DNA of 64,000 nucleotides from Sorangium cellulosum (GTDB lineage Bacteria; Myxococcota_A; Polyangia; Polyangiales; Polyangiaceae). Where the stretch lies: the NCBI RefSeq assembly GCF_002950945.1, contig NZ_CP012673.1, positions 4,029,001 through 4,093,000 on the forward strand. The letters run 5' to 3'. This document shows positions 14,690-23,140 of this stretch, piece after piece. The position numbers and the translations under genes were made by a program. Each line of letters starts with the position of its first letter. Positions within the stretch are counted from its first letter, which is position 1. Under the pieces are notes generated by a model. That model saw only the letters and a list, made by a program, of their open reading frames with translations. It searched no databases and had not been told where the DNA came from.

Positions 14690-17233
14690 TTACGGGCCGC
14701 CCGTCGTCCTCGCGAGGTTCGCGATCACCGCGAGCAGCTCCGCGGGATCGATGGGCTTGGGGACGTGGGTGTTGAACCCGGCCCGCAGGGCGCGCATGCG
14801 GTCCTCGGTGCGCGCGTACGCGGTGAGCGCGACCGCCGGGGTCCGCCCGCCGCCGCGCGCCGGCAGCGCCCGGACCTTGCGGATCAGCTCGTAGCCGTCC
14901 TCGCCCGGGATCGCGATGTCCGACACGAGCACGTCCGGCTGCAGCGCCCTGAGCGCGGCCAGCGCCTCGGCCGTGGACGCCACCGCCGTCACGTGCGCCC
15001 CGCACTGCTCGAGCATCGCGGCGACCAGCTCGCGCGTGTCCTCCTCGTCGTCGACCACGAGGATGTTCAGCCGGTCGAGCTCGGGGCGGGGCTCGATCCC
15101 GGAGGGGAGCTCCAGCCCCGACTGCCGCCGGCGCTGGCCGAGCCGCTGTGACGGCGCGGTGAGCGGCAGCCGGACGGTGAACGTCGCCCCCCGGCCCCGG
15201 CCCTCGCTCGTCGCGTGGGCCGTGCCCCCGTGCATCTCCACGAGGCTCTTCACGATCGTGAGCCCCAGCCCGAGGCCGCCGTGTTTGCGGGTCGTGCCGC
15301 TGTCGGCCTGCCGGAACTGCTCGAACACGTAGGGCAAGAACGCCGGATCGATGCCCTGGCCCGTGTCGGACACGACCACCTCGGCCGACGCGTCGACGCG
15401 CTCGAGGCGGACGCGCACGACGCCGCCGCGCGACGTGAACTTCACGGCGTTGCTGAGGAGGTTCCAGACGACCTGCTGCAGCCGCCCCGCGTCGCCGGAG
15501 ACCGCGCCGACGCCGGGGTCGAGCAGCGGCTCCAGCCGGACCCCCTTCGCGTCGGCGGCGGGCCGCACCACCTCGAGCGCGGCCTCCATCACGGCCGCGA
15601 GCTCGATCGGCTGCACGTCGAGCCGGAGCTTGCCCGCCATGATGCGCGAGATGTCGAGCAGATCGTCGACCAGCTGGGCCTGCGCCTGCGCGTTCCGCTC
15701 CACCGTCTCCAGCGCCTTCTCGCGCCGGTCCTCGGAGAGCTTGCCGGTGCGCAGCATCCGGATCCACCCGAGCACGGCCGTGAGCGGGGTGCGGAGCTCG
15801 TGGCTCATCGTCGCCAGGAACTCGTCCTTCAGCTGGCTCGCGGCCTCGGCCTCGCGCCGGGCCGCCTGCGCCGCCGAGAGCAGGCTCTGCCGCTCCTCCT
15901 CGGCGCGGCGCCGCGCGGTCACGTCGAAGAACGACGTCACGACGCCGGCGATGGCGCCGTCCGCGGTGTGGAGCGGCCTCGCGTTCACCGAGAGCCAGAA
16001 GATGGTGCCGTCCCGCCGCTCCACGCCGAGCGTGACGCCGGACTGCGGCTCGCCGGTCCGGAGCGCCAGGTTCGCGGGGAGCATCTCGTGGGGGAACGGC
16101 GAGCCGTCCTCGCGGAGCATCCGGAGGAACGGCCCGTACGTCGTCGACCCGACGAGCTCGTCCAGCGACATCCCGAGGATCCGCTCGGCGCTCGCGTTCG
16201 CCGTGCGGATGACGCCGGCCGCGTCCTGGAGCGTGATGCCCTCCTCGAGCGCGCTGATGATCACGCGGTAGCGCTCCTCGCTCTCCCGGAGCGCCCGCTC
16301 CGCCTCGATGGCGTCGGTCTGGTCGCGCGTGATCAGCACGGCGCCCGCGGACGATCCGTCGGCGTGCCGCAGCGGCGACGCCGTCCCGGCGAGCGCGCGG
16401 ATCGAGCCGTCCGAGCGCGTCACGCGCCAGCGCGCGTTCTCGATCCGCTCGCCCCGGAGCGCGCGCTCCAGCGGGCTGTCGTCGAGGGGCGGCGGACAGC
16501 ACTCCGCGGCCAGGAGCCGGCGGCCCCCGGGCCCCTCCGGGCCGTTGCTCCGCCCGAGCACGCCGTGCTGCCGCTGCGCCTCCCGGTTGCAGATCCGCAG
16601 CACCCCGCGCTCGTCCGTGGCCATGATGCCGACGCCGCTCTGCTCGATCAGCGCGCGCAGCAGATCGCGCTCCACCGCCGCGGCTTGCTCGGCGCGCTCC
16701 GCCCGCTCGCGGAGCCGCTTCGAGCGGACGAGGGCCCCGACGCGGGCCGAGAGGGCGGCCGCGGGGCAGGGTTTCACCACGTAGTCGTCGGCGCCCGCGG
16801 TGAGCCCCTCGACCAGGTCCTGCTCCTGTCCGGCCACCGTCAGGATGAGGATCGGGAGGCCGACCGTGGGGGGGTTCGAGCGCAGGACGCTGCAGACGTC
16901 GCTGCCGGACATGCCCGGCATCATCTGGTCGAGCACGAGGACGTCCGGGGGATCGCCCCCCGTCATGCGCTCCAGCATCGCCGCCGCGTCCGAGAAGACC
17001 TCGATCTCGTAGGCGGCCGCGAGGGCGCGCGCCGCCATCTCGGCCTCCAGCGGGGAATCGTCGAGGATCCACACGACCGCCCGCCCCGCGCGGTCGCTCG
17101 ACGGCGGCCCGTTCCCCGCCTCGCCCGCGCACCGCCCCCCTGAGTCGCCCATGAAGCCCGAGCGGCGCGGCGGGGCGCTCGCGTCGCGCGCCACGCCGGC
17201 GGACAGGAAATCCATCGAGAGGGGCTGAGTCAT
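14690..17233 (-). CDS. Hybrid histidine kinase: receiver-PAS-PAS-HK-receiver
   Basis: An 847-residue soluble kinase. An N-terminal receiver (about 53-170, Asp102 in VLDQMMPGMSG) leads into a coiled stretch (RERAERAEQAAAVERDLL), PAS domains at about 190-305 and 320-440, HisKA with His478 (TMSHELRTPL), a HATPase with GLGLGLTIVKSLVEMHGG, and a C-terminal receiver (VSDIAIPGEDG, LTAYARTEDR, Lys in VPKPID). A receiver at each end suits a multistep phosphorelay in which the first modulates activity. GGAGAACG precedes the ATG. It converges on the receiver gene ending at 14633. Confidence 0.93.
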   Translation of the reverse strand: MTQPLSMDFLSAGVARDASAPPRRSGFMGDSGGRCAGEAGNGPPSSDRAGRAVVWILDDSPLEAEMAARALAAAYEIEVFSDAAAMLERMTGGDPPDVLVLDQMMPGMSGSDVCSVLRSNPPTVGLPILILTVAGQEQDLVEGLTAGADDYVVKPCPAAALSARVGALVRSKRLRERAERAEQAAAVERDLLRALIEQSGVGIMATDERGVLRICNREAQRQHGVLGRSNGPEGPGGRRLLAAECCPPPLDDSPLERALRGERIENARWRVTRSDGSIRALAGTASPLRHADGSSAGAVLITRDQTDAIEAERALRESEERYRVIISALEEGITLQDAAGVIRTANASAERILGMSLDELVGSTTYGPFLRMLREDGSPFPHEMLPANLALRTGEPQSGVTLGVERRDGTIFWLSVNARPLHTADGAIAGVVTSFFDVTARRRAEEERQSLLSAAQAARREAEAASQLKDEFLATMSHELRTPLTAVLGWIRMLRTGKLSEDRREKALETVERNAQAQAQLVDDLLDISRIMAGKLRLDVQPIELAAVMEAALEVVRPAADAKGVRLEPLLDPGVGAVSGDAGRLQQVVWNLLSNAVKFTSRGGVVRVRLERVDASAEVVVSDTGQGIDPAFLPYVFEQFRQADSGTTRKHGGLGLGLTIVKSLVEMHGGTAHATSEGRGRGATFTVRLPLTAPSQRLGQRRRQSGLELPSGIEPRPELDRLNILVVDDEEDTRELVAAMLEQCGAHVTAVASTAEALAALRALQPDVLVSDIAIPGEDGYELIRKVRALPARGGGRTPAVALTAYARTEDRMRALRAGFNTHVPKPIDPAELLAVIANLARTTGGP

Positions 17234-17423
17234 CGTTCTCCAGGGTCAGCAGGGGCCGCCAGACTCCGCTCTCCCTGGCGACGTCGCGAGCCAGCGCGGG
17301 GCCATGGGGTGGGCGAGGTGATGGTTCCTCAGCAGTCGTTAACGCCCAGTCTCATCTGATCGAGAGCGCGCAGCGGCGCAAGCTCCACGCGGCGAAAAGC
17401 ACGGTGTCGTAACCTGGACTGGC

Positions 17424-17453
17424 GCATCGCATCGCATCGCGTCGCATCGCATC
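17424..17453 (+). repeat. (GCATC)6 pentanucleotide repeat in a 520-bp intergenic gap
   Basis: Five GCATC units and one GCGTC lie in tandem. The surrounding gap (17234-17753), between the divergent hybrid kinase and chemosensory operon, has no credible gene; apart from this repeat and the promoter at 17706 I see only GTTCC-rich direct repeats near 17490-17520. Confidence 0.75.
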
Positions 17454-17705
17454 GTTCCCCGGTTCTTTCGCATGTCCGTGATCGTTCGTAGTTCCTGTCG
17501 TGGTTCCCGGTTCCCGTCGTACGTCGACGAGCGCATCGAACTCCGCGGCGCGCGGTCGAGGCCGGCGCGCCCTGCCGGGCCAGCGCGCGGCCCACCATCG
17601 CGCCCCGCCTGGCGGCGCTGCCCTTCCGAGCGCGCTACCTCGTCACATTTCGGGCTCACTCCGACGGGAAAACCCTGATTCTTCTCAGGGCGCTTCGCCT
17701 CGTGA

Positions 17706-17735
17706 TTGACACGCCGTGTCTGCGCCGGCTATTCC
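17706..17735 (+). promoter_or_regulatory. sigma70-type promoter of the chemosensory operon
   Basis: A perfect -35 hexamer TTGACA (17706-17711) is followed after 18 bases by TATTCC (17730-17735), a fair -10. It lies about 19 bases ahead of the GTG of the cheY gene, facing the right way and in a gap with no other gene. Confidence 0.5.
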
Positions 17736-17753
17736 CTGCGTTCGAGCATCGCT

Positions 17754-18137
17754 GTGGCCGAGATCCTCGTCGTAGATGACAGCAGGGTAATGCGCGAGAT
17801 GGTCGTGGCGTGCCTGCGCGCCCAGCGGTACACGTTCGCGCACGCGGCGAGCGGGCTCGAGGCGATTGAGACGCTCTCGCTGAGGCCGTTCGATCTCGTG
17901 GTGCTCGACTTGAACATGCCCGATATCGGGGGGCTCGAGGTCATCGAGTTCATCCGTGGGCAAGACAAGCTGCGGAGCCTGCCGATTCTGGTGGTGACCA
18001 CCCGCGGTGATGAGGAGTCGAGGGCTCGGGCGCTCGGCGCGGGGGCGTCCGAATTCATGACGAAGCCCTTCACGCCCGATGCCATCCTCGCCAGCGTGCG
18101 GTCGCTCCTGGGGGATGGCGTCGCGGGCGCCGGATGA
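17754..18137 (+). CDS. cheY: CheY-like response regulator
   Basis: A 127-residue single receiver domain: ILVVDDSRVMRE, phospho-acceptor Asp52 (VLDLNMPDIGG), Thr in VVTTRGD and Lys in MTKPFTPD. The GTG at 17754 was chosen because the receiver fold begins immediately after it and a TTGACA promoter box occupies the upstream extension. Its stop codon overlaps the start of cheA (ATGA), so it is the first gene of the chemosensory operon and the likely phosphate acceptor from CheA. Confidence 0.9.
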   Translation: MAEILVVDDSRVMREMVVACLRAQRYTFAHAASGLEAIETLSLRPFDLVVLDLNMPDIGGLEVIEFIRGQDKLRSLPILVVTTRGDEESRARALGAGASEFMTKPFTPDAILASVRSLLGDGVAGAG

Positions 18138-20176
18138 GCGACGCGCTCGACGTCGGCGAGTTCGTGGGCGGCTACCTCGTCGAGGTGGAGGAGCACCTCT
18201 CCGCCTCGACCGCGAACCTCCTCGACGTCGAGGCGGCGGTCCGCGCCGGGGAGTCGAACCCCAAGGCGATCCGGGAGCTCTTCCGGTCGCTCCACACCAT
18301 CAAGGGCCTCTCCGCGATGGTGGGCGTGGAGCCGGTCGTGGACATCGCCCACGCGATGGAGACCGTGCTCCGGGCCGCGGACCGGGCGGCCGGGAGCCTC
18401 TCCGGCTCCTCGGTCGAGGTGCTGCTCCGCGGGCTCAGGGCCATCGAGGAGCGGACGCGGATCCTCGCGGCGAAGCAGCCCGTGCCGCCCGCGCCGTCGG
18501 CGCTCCTCGACGCCCTGTCCGCGCTCGAGCTCGCCGTCGCGCCGCCCCCGCCCGCGCCGGAGATCATCGCCGACCCCGAGATCCTCGCGAAGCTCGGTCC
18601 GGGCGAGCGGGTGCAGCTCGCGCAGGGCGTGGCGCGCGGGCGGCGCGCGCTGCGGGTCGATTTCGTCCCCTCGGCCGCGCGGACGGCCGAGGGGATCAAC
18701 ATCACGAGCGTCCGCGAGCGCGTCGCCAAGATCGCCGAGATCGTCAAGGTCGTCCCGCTCTCGATCCCGGCCACCGACAGGGCGCCGGGCGGCATCTCGT
18801 TCGCGCTCCTCGTCCTCACGAGCGCGACGGACGCGGAGCTCGCGAGCGCGGCGTCGGCCGACAGCGTCCGCCCGCTCACCGTCGAGCCGCCCGTCCCCCT
18901 CGCCGTCGCGGCCCTGACCGCGGACGAGCCCGAGGAGGCGGCGGACCGGGAGCCTCAGCTCCGCGGCGTCGTGCGCGTCGAGGTGGCGCGCCTCGACGAT
19001 GCGCTCGACAAGCTGTCGGCGCTCGTGGTCACGAGGTTCCGGCTCGCCCGGGCGGCCGCGGGGCTGCGCGCGCGCGGCGTCGACATCCGCGATCTCTCGG
19101 AGATCCTGCGCGAGCACGACCGGCAGCTGCGCGACCTCCGCGGCGCCATCATGCGCGCGCGCATGATCTCGGTGACCGAGCTCCTGGAGAGGGTGCCGCT
19201 CGTCGTGCGCGGCCTCGGCCGGGCCACGGGCAAGCAGGTCCGGATCGAGATCGACGCCGGCAAGGCGGAGCTCGACAAGGCGGTCGCGGAGCGCATCTTC
19301 CCGGCGATCGTGCACCTGCTCCGCAACGCGGTCGACCACGCGATCGAGCCGCCCGCGGAGCGGAGGCGGCTCGGCAAGCCGGAGGAGGGCGTCGTCCGGG
19401 TCGCGTGCTTCGAGCGCTCGAACAACCAGCTGGAGCTCAGCGTCAGCGACGACGGCCGCGGGATCGATCGCGAGGCGGTGGCGAGGCGGGCCGGCCGCCC
19501 CGTGCCGGAGACCGACGCGGCGCTGCTCGATCTCGTCACCGCGCCCGGGCTGTCGACGCTCGATCAGGCGACCAAGACGAGCGGCCGCGGGCTCGGGATG
19601 GACATCGTGCGGCGCATCGCCGTGGAGCAGCTCGGCGGCGAGCTCGCCGTGCGCACCACGCGCGGCGCCGGCACCACCTTCACCCTCCGGATCCCGCTCA
19701 CGATCACGATCGTCGACGCGTTCTCCTTCCTCTGCGGCGATCAGCCGTTCGTGACGCCGGTCGCGGGCGTGGAGGAGGTGATGGAGATCGATCCGGCCCG
19801 GATCGTCCGCGGCCCGGCGCCGCACCGGGCGCGGGGCTCGACCGGGCTGCTCGAGCGCCGCGGCGAGGCCGTGCCCCTCTGGAACCTCGGCGCCGTCCTC
19901 GAGCTCGACGCGTCCGCCGCGAGCCGGGCGCTCGTCGTGCGGCGCAACGGCGCGCCGTTCGCGTTCGGCGTGCACCGCGTGCTCGGCCAGCAGGAGGTCG
20001 TCGTGCGGCCGCTCGAGGACCCGCTCGTCCGCGTGCCGGGCGTGAGCGGCTCGACGGACCTCGGCGACGGGCGCCCCACGCTCGTGCTCGATCTCGTGGG
20101 GCTGAGCGGCAAGCTCACCGCCTCGTACACCTCCCACGCCGCGGCGCTCGTGCGCCGGAGCGAGGCCATCTCATGA
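18134..20176 (+). CDS. cheA: Chemosensory histidine kinase CheA
   Basis: A 680-residue CheA with no attached receiver. P1 Hpt domain with phosphorylated His54 (RSLHTIKG); a linker of ~150 residues in place of a clear P2; dimerisation helices near 280-340; the ATPase core with LLRNAVDHAIEPP (N box), VSDDGRGID (G1) and SGRGLGMDIVRR (G2); then a CheW-like P5 domain (~525-660) that docks CheW and receptors. It overlaps cheY upstream and cheW downstream by four bases each. It is expected to phosphorylate the CheY and CheB of this operon. Confidence 0.95.
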   Translation: MSDALDVGEFVGGYLVEVEEHLSASTANLLDVEAAVRAGESNPKAIRELFRSLHTIKGLSAMVGVEPVVDIAHAMETVLRAADRAAGSLSGSSVEVLLRGLRAIEERTRILAAKQPVPPAPSALLDALSALELAVAPPPPAPEIIADPEILAKLGPGERVQLAQGVARGRRALRVDFVPSAARTAEGINITSVRERVAKIAEIVKVVPLSIPATDRAPGGISFALLVLTSATDAELASAASADSVRPLTVEPPVPLAVAALTADEPEEAADREPQLRGVVRVEVARLDDALDKLSALVVTRFRLARAAAGLRARGVDIRDLSEILREHDRQLRDLRGAIMRARMISVTELLERVPLVVRGLGRATGKQVRIEIDAGKAELDKAVAERIFPAIVHLLRNAVDHAIEPPAERRRLGKPEEGVVRVACFERSNNQLELSVSDDGRGIDREAVARRAGRPVPETDAALLDLVTAPGLSTLDQATKTSGRGLGMDIVRRIAVEQLGGELAVRTTRGAGTTFTLRIPLTITIVDAFSFLCGDQPFVTPVAGVEEVMEIDPARIVRGPAPHRARGSTGLLERRGEAVPLWNLGAVLELDASAASRALVVRRNGAPFAFGVHRVLGQQEVVVRPLEDPLVRVPGVSGSTDLGDGRPTLVLDLVGLSGKLTASYTSHAAALVRRSEAIS

Positions 20177-20613
20177 GCGACCTGCACGTGGTCCTGAAGC
20201 TCGCGGACACCGAGTACGTCGTCTCGTGGCAGGACGTGCTCCACCTGGAGTCGTTCATCGGCGCGACCAAGGTGCCGGGGACGCGGCCGTACGTGAGCGG
20301 CCTCATTCAGATCCGGGGCCGGGTCGTCCCGGTCGTGGATCTCCGCATGCGCTTCGGGCTGCCGAGCGCCGAGCCCACGCTCGACTCGCGCGTCATCGTC
20401 GTGCAGAGCGGCGCCCGCACCGTGGGTCTGCTCGTCGACAGCGCGCGGGAGGTCGTCAACATCGGGGCGGACACGCTCCGCCCGCCCCCCGAGGTCATTG
20501 CGCACGAGAGCGCCGGCTTCGTGAAGGCGGTCGCGCAGCTCGGGAAGCGGCTCGTGATGCTCGTCGACGTCGGCAGAATCATCGATGAGGAGCAGGAACA
20601 TCATGGCAAGTGA
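20173..20613 (+). CDS. cheW: Chemosensory adaptor CheW
   Basis: A 146-residue protein that is a single CheW domain: LKLADTEYVVSWQDVLHLE, GLIQIRGRVVPVVDLRMRFGL and GLLVDSAREVVNI follow the usual order of the SH3-like subdomains. It couples CheA to the receptor. The ATG overlaps the cheA stop (ATGA), and the following receptor gene starts inside its last codons, so all three proteins are probably made together. Confidence 0.95.
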   Translation: MSDLHVVLKLADTEYVVSWQDVLHLESFIGATKVPGTRPYVSGLIQIRGRVVPVVDLRMRFGLPSAEPTLDSRVIVVQSGARTVGLLVDSAREVVNIGADTLRPPPEVIAHESAGFVKAVAQLGKRLVMLVDVGRIIDEEQEHHGK

Positions 20614-23140
20614 GGCAATCGCGGACATCGACGGGGCGCTCGCGCAGGCGGAGCAGGCCGAGCGCTCGCTGCGCCAGGCGGCCGCGGGCGCGGCCGCGAT
20701 CGAGCAGGCGGCCTCGCGGGTCGCTGCCGTCAGCGCCGAGCAGGCCGCGGCCGGCCGGGAGCACGGGGCCGCGGCGGGCGCGATCGCGGGCGAGATCGAC
20801 GACACCGCGGCCGCGGCGCAGGCGATCGCGCGGTCGCTTCCGCGGCTCAGCGGCGGCCTCGCCGAGGCCGCGCAGGGGATCGAGGCGACGGCGAGCGGCC
20901 TCGGCGCGCTCGGCCCGGCGCTCTCCGGCGTGAGGGGCGACGCCGACTCGCTCGCCGCCTCCGCGGAGACGACGGCCACCACGCTCGAGGAGATCGCCCG
21001 CTCGGTGAAGGGCGTGAGCGACGGCGCGGAGGAGCTCGCCTCGTCGAGCGAGGAGCTGCTCGCCGCCGTGTCGTTGACGAGCGGGAACGTGAGCGAGATG
21101 GCGACCCGCGGCGAGAGCGGCGCCGCGGCGTTCGAGGAGATCGCGGCCACGATCGAGGAGATGTCGAAGGGCATCGGGCGCATCTCGGCCGACGCCAAGG
21201 GGGTCGGCGCGCAGATCGCGAGCATGACCGGGGCCGTCGCGGGCGTGACCGGGTCGCTCGATCGCGTCGCGAGGGACGCCGTCGAGATGGCGAGCGCCGT
21301 CGAGGAGACCGCCGCGACCGCCGAGGAGATGGCGCGGTCGATCCGCGGCGTGGCCGAGAGCGCGAAGGCGCTCGACGCGAGCGCCTCGGCGACCGCGAGC
21401 ACGATCACCGAGATCGCGAGCTCGATCGAGGAGGTCGCGGCCACGGCCGAGAAGAGCGCCGCGACCATCGAGGCGAACGCGGCCGCCGCCGAGCAGCTCG
21501 CGCGGACCGCGCAGCAGGTGGCGCAGGGCGCCGAGCAGATCAACACGCTCGCGGCCAGCAACGCCGCCGCCTCGTCCCAGGTCGACGCGTCGACGCGCCG
21601 GATCGTCGCCATCGTCGAGACCGCGCGCGCCACCGCGGAGCAGGGCGTCGTCACCGCCCGCCAGGGCGCGTCGACCGTGGGCCGGTCGATCGCCGGCCTC
21701 GGGAGCATCCGGCAGGCGATGGTCGACTCCGCGTCGGTCATGAAGGAGATGGGCAAGCGGGCCGAGGAGATCGGCGACATCGTCCAGACCATCAACCTGA
21801 TCGCCGACCGCACGAACCTCCTCTCGCTCAACGCGAGCATCGAGGCCGCGCGGGCCGGGGAGCACGGGCGGGGCTTCGCCGTCGTCGCCGAGGAGATCCG
21901 GAACCTCGCGGACCGGGCCGCGGTGTCGAGCGCCGAGATCGCCAAGATCGTCCGCGCCCTCCAGGCGAGCGCCCGGGAAGCGGTGGCCGCCTCGACCGAG
22001 GGCGTGAAGGTCGCGGACGAGGGGACGCGGCTCGCCGGAGACGCCGATCGGGCGCTCGCGTCCATCCTGCAGGGGGTCGAGGAGCTCGGCCGCTCGATCC
22101 GCGACATCGACCGGGCGAACGCCGAGCAGGTGCAGGCGGTGGGATCACTCACCCAGACCGCCGCGCGCATGAGCGACGAGGGGAAGTCGATCTCGCGCTC
22201 CGCGGCCGAGCAGACCAAGGCGATCCAGGCGCTCGCCCAGGGGAGCGCCGAGATGCGGCGCATGGCCCGGCAGACCAAGGAGGCGACCGCCGAGCAGGCG
22301 CGCGCGCTGCGCGACGCCGTCAAGACCAACGCGCTGCTCACCTCGAGTGCCGAGCGGGTGTCGCGGGCGACCGAGGAGCAGGCGACGGGGGCGTCCCAGC
22401 TCGCGAAGGTCGCCGCGCAGATGCGCGCGCTCACGCACCAGACCAGCGCCGCGATGACCGAGCAGACGCGCGCCCTGGCCGGGATCGCGACGCTCACGCA
22501 GGAGGTCGCCGGCGCGTCGCAGCGGATGATCGCGGGCCTCTCGGAGCAGGCGGGCGGGGCGGCCGAGGTGGCGCGCGCGATGGACGACCTCCGGAAGCAG
22601 TCGTCCCAGTCCGCCCGGGGGATCGTCGAGCAGGCGCGGGCCACGAAGCAGCTGGAGGCGTCGGCCCGCCAGGTCGCGAGGCTCGCGGCCGCGGTGACCA
22701 CCGCGACGGCGGATCAGAGCAAGGCGACGGCGGCCCTCGCGCGGGAGGCGGACGCCGTGCGCCGCATCTCCAAGCAGACGGCGCGGGCGATGAACGATCA
22801 GGCGGAGTCCATCGCGGCGCTCGCGTCGGGCGCGGCCCGCCACGCGTCGGCGCTGAAGGACGTGGCCAGGGCGGCGTCCGAGCAGGCGGCCCGGAGCGAG
22901 CAGGTCGCGGACGTGCTGGCCCGGCTGCGCGACCCGCTGCGGGCGATCCTCGCCGCCACGGCCAAACACGCGCGGGACTCCGGGGCGCTCGCGACCGACG
23001 CCGGCTACGTGATGGAGCAGGTCGGCAAGATCCGGCACGCGAGCGCCGCCCAGGCGGAGGTGATCGCGGGCGTCGCCGCGGCCATGGCGCACCTCAGGGC
23101 GAACGGCAAGCAACCCCACGCCCCGCCGGAGACGGCGTGA
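20603..23140 (+). CDS. Soluble methyl-accepting chemotaxis protein
   Basis: An 845-residue receptor made almost entirely of Ala/Glu-rich heptad coiled coil, with no membrane helix, HAMP or recognisable ligand domain. The signalling tip is typical (IVQTINLIADRTNLLSLNASIEAARAGEHGRGFAVVAEEIRNLA, quoted here only by its core NASIEAARAGEHGRGF) near residues 405-425. The coiled coil is far longer on both sides than in ordinary receptors. Start ATG 20603 has AGGAG upstream and overlaps the cheW stop. It likely forms cytoplasmic arrays with this CheA and CheW; the input may come through a partner such as the HEAT protein. Confidence 0.92.
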   Translation: MASEAIADIDGALAQAEQAERSLRQAAAGAAAIEQAASRVAAVSAEQAAAGREHGAAAGAIAGEIDDTAAAAQAIARSLPRLSGGLAEAAQGIEATASGLGALGPALSGVRGDADSLAASAETTATTLEEIARSVKGVSDGAEELASSSEELLAAVSLTSGNVSEMATRGESGAAAFEEIAATIEEMSKGIGRISADAKGVGAQIASMTGAVAGVTGSLDRVARDAVEMASAVEETAATAEEMARSIRGVAESAKALDASASATASTITEIASSIEEVAATAEKSAATIEANAAAAEQLARTAQQVAQGAEQINTLAASNAAASSQVDASTRRIVAIVETARATAEQGVVTARQGASTVGRSIAGLGSIRQAMVDSASVMKEMGKRAEEIGDIVQTINLIADRTNLLSLNASIEAARAGEHGRGFAVVAEEIRNLADRAAVSSAEIAKIVRALQASAREAVAASTEGVKVADEGTRLAGDADRALASILQGVEELGRSIRDIDRANAEQVQAVGSLTQTAARMSDEGKSISRSAAEQTKAIQALAQGSAEMRRMARQTKEATAEQARALRDAVKTNALLTSSAERVSRATEEQATGASQLAKVAAQMRALTHQTSAAMTEQTRALAGIATLTQEVAGASQRMIAGLSEQAGGAAEVARAMDDLRKQSSQSARGIVEQARATKQLEASARQVARLAAAVTTATADQSKATAALAREADAVRRISKQTARAMNDQAESIAALASGAARHASALKDVARAASEQAARSEQVADVLARLRDPLRAILAATAKHARDSGALATDAGYVMEQVGKIRHASAAQAEVIAGVAAAMAHLRANGKQPHAPPETA

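Noticed and set aside
17424..17453. (GCATC)6 as a phase-variation switch
   Set aside because: It is outside any gene and far from the promoter at 17706; no sign of an effect on translation.
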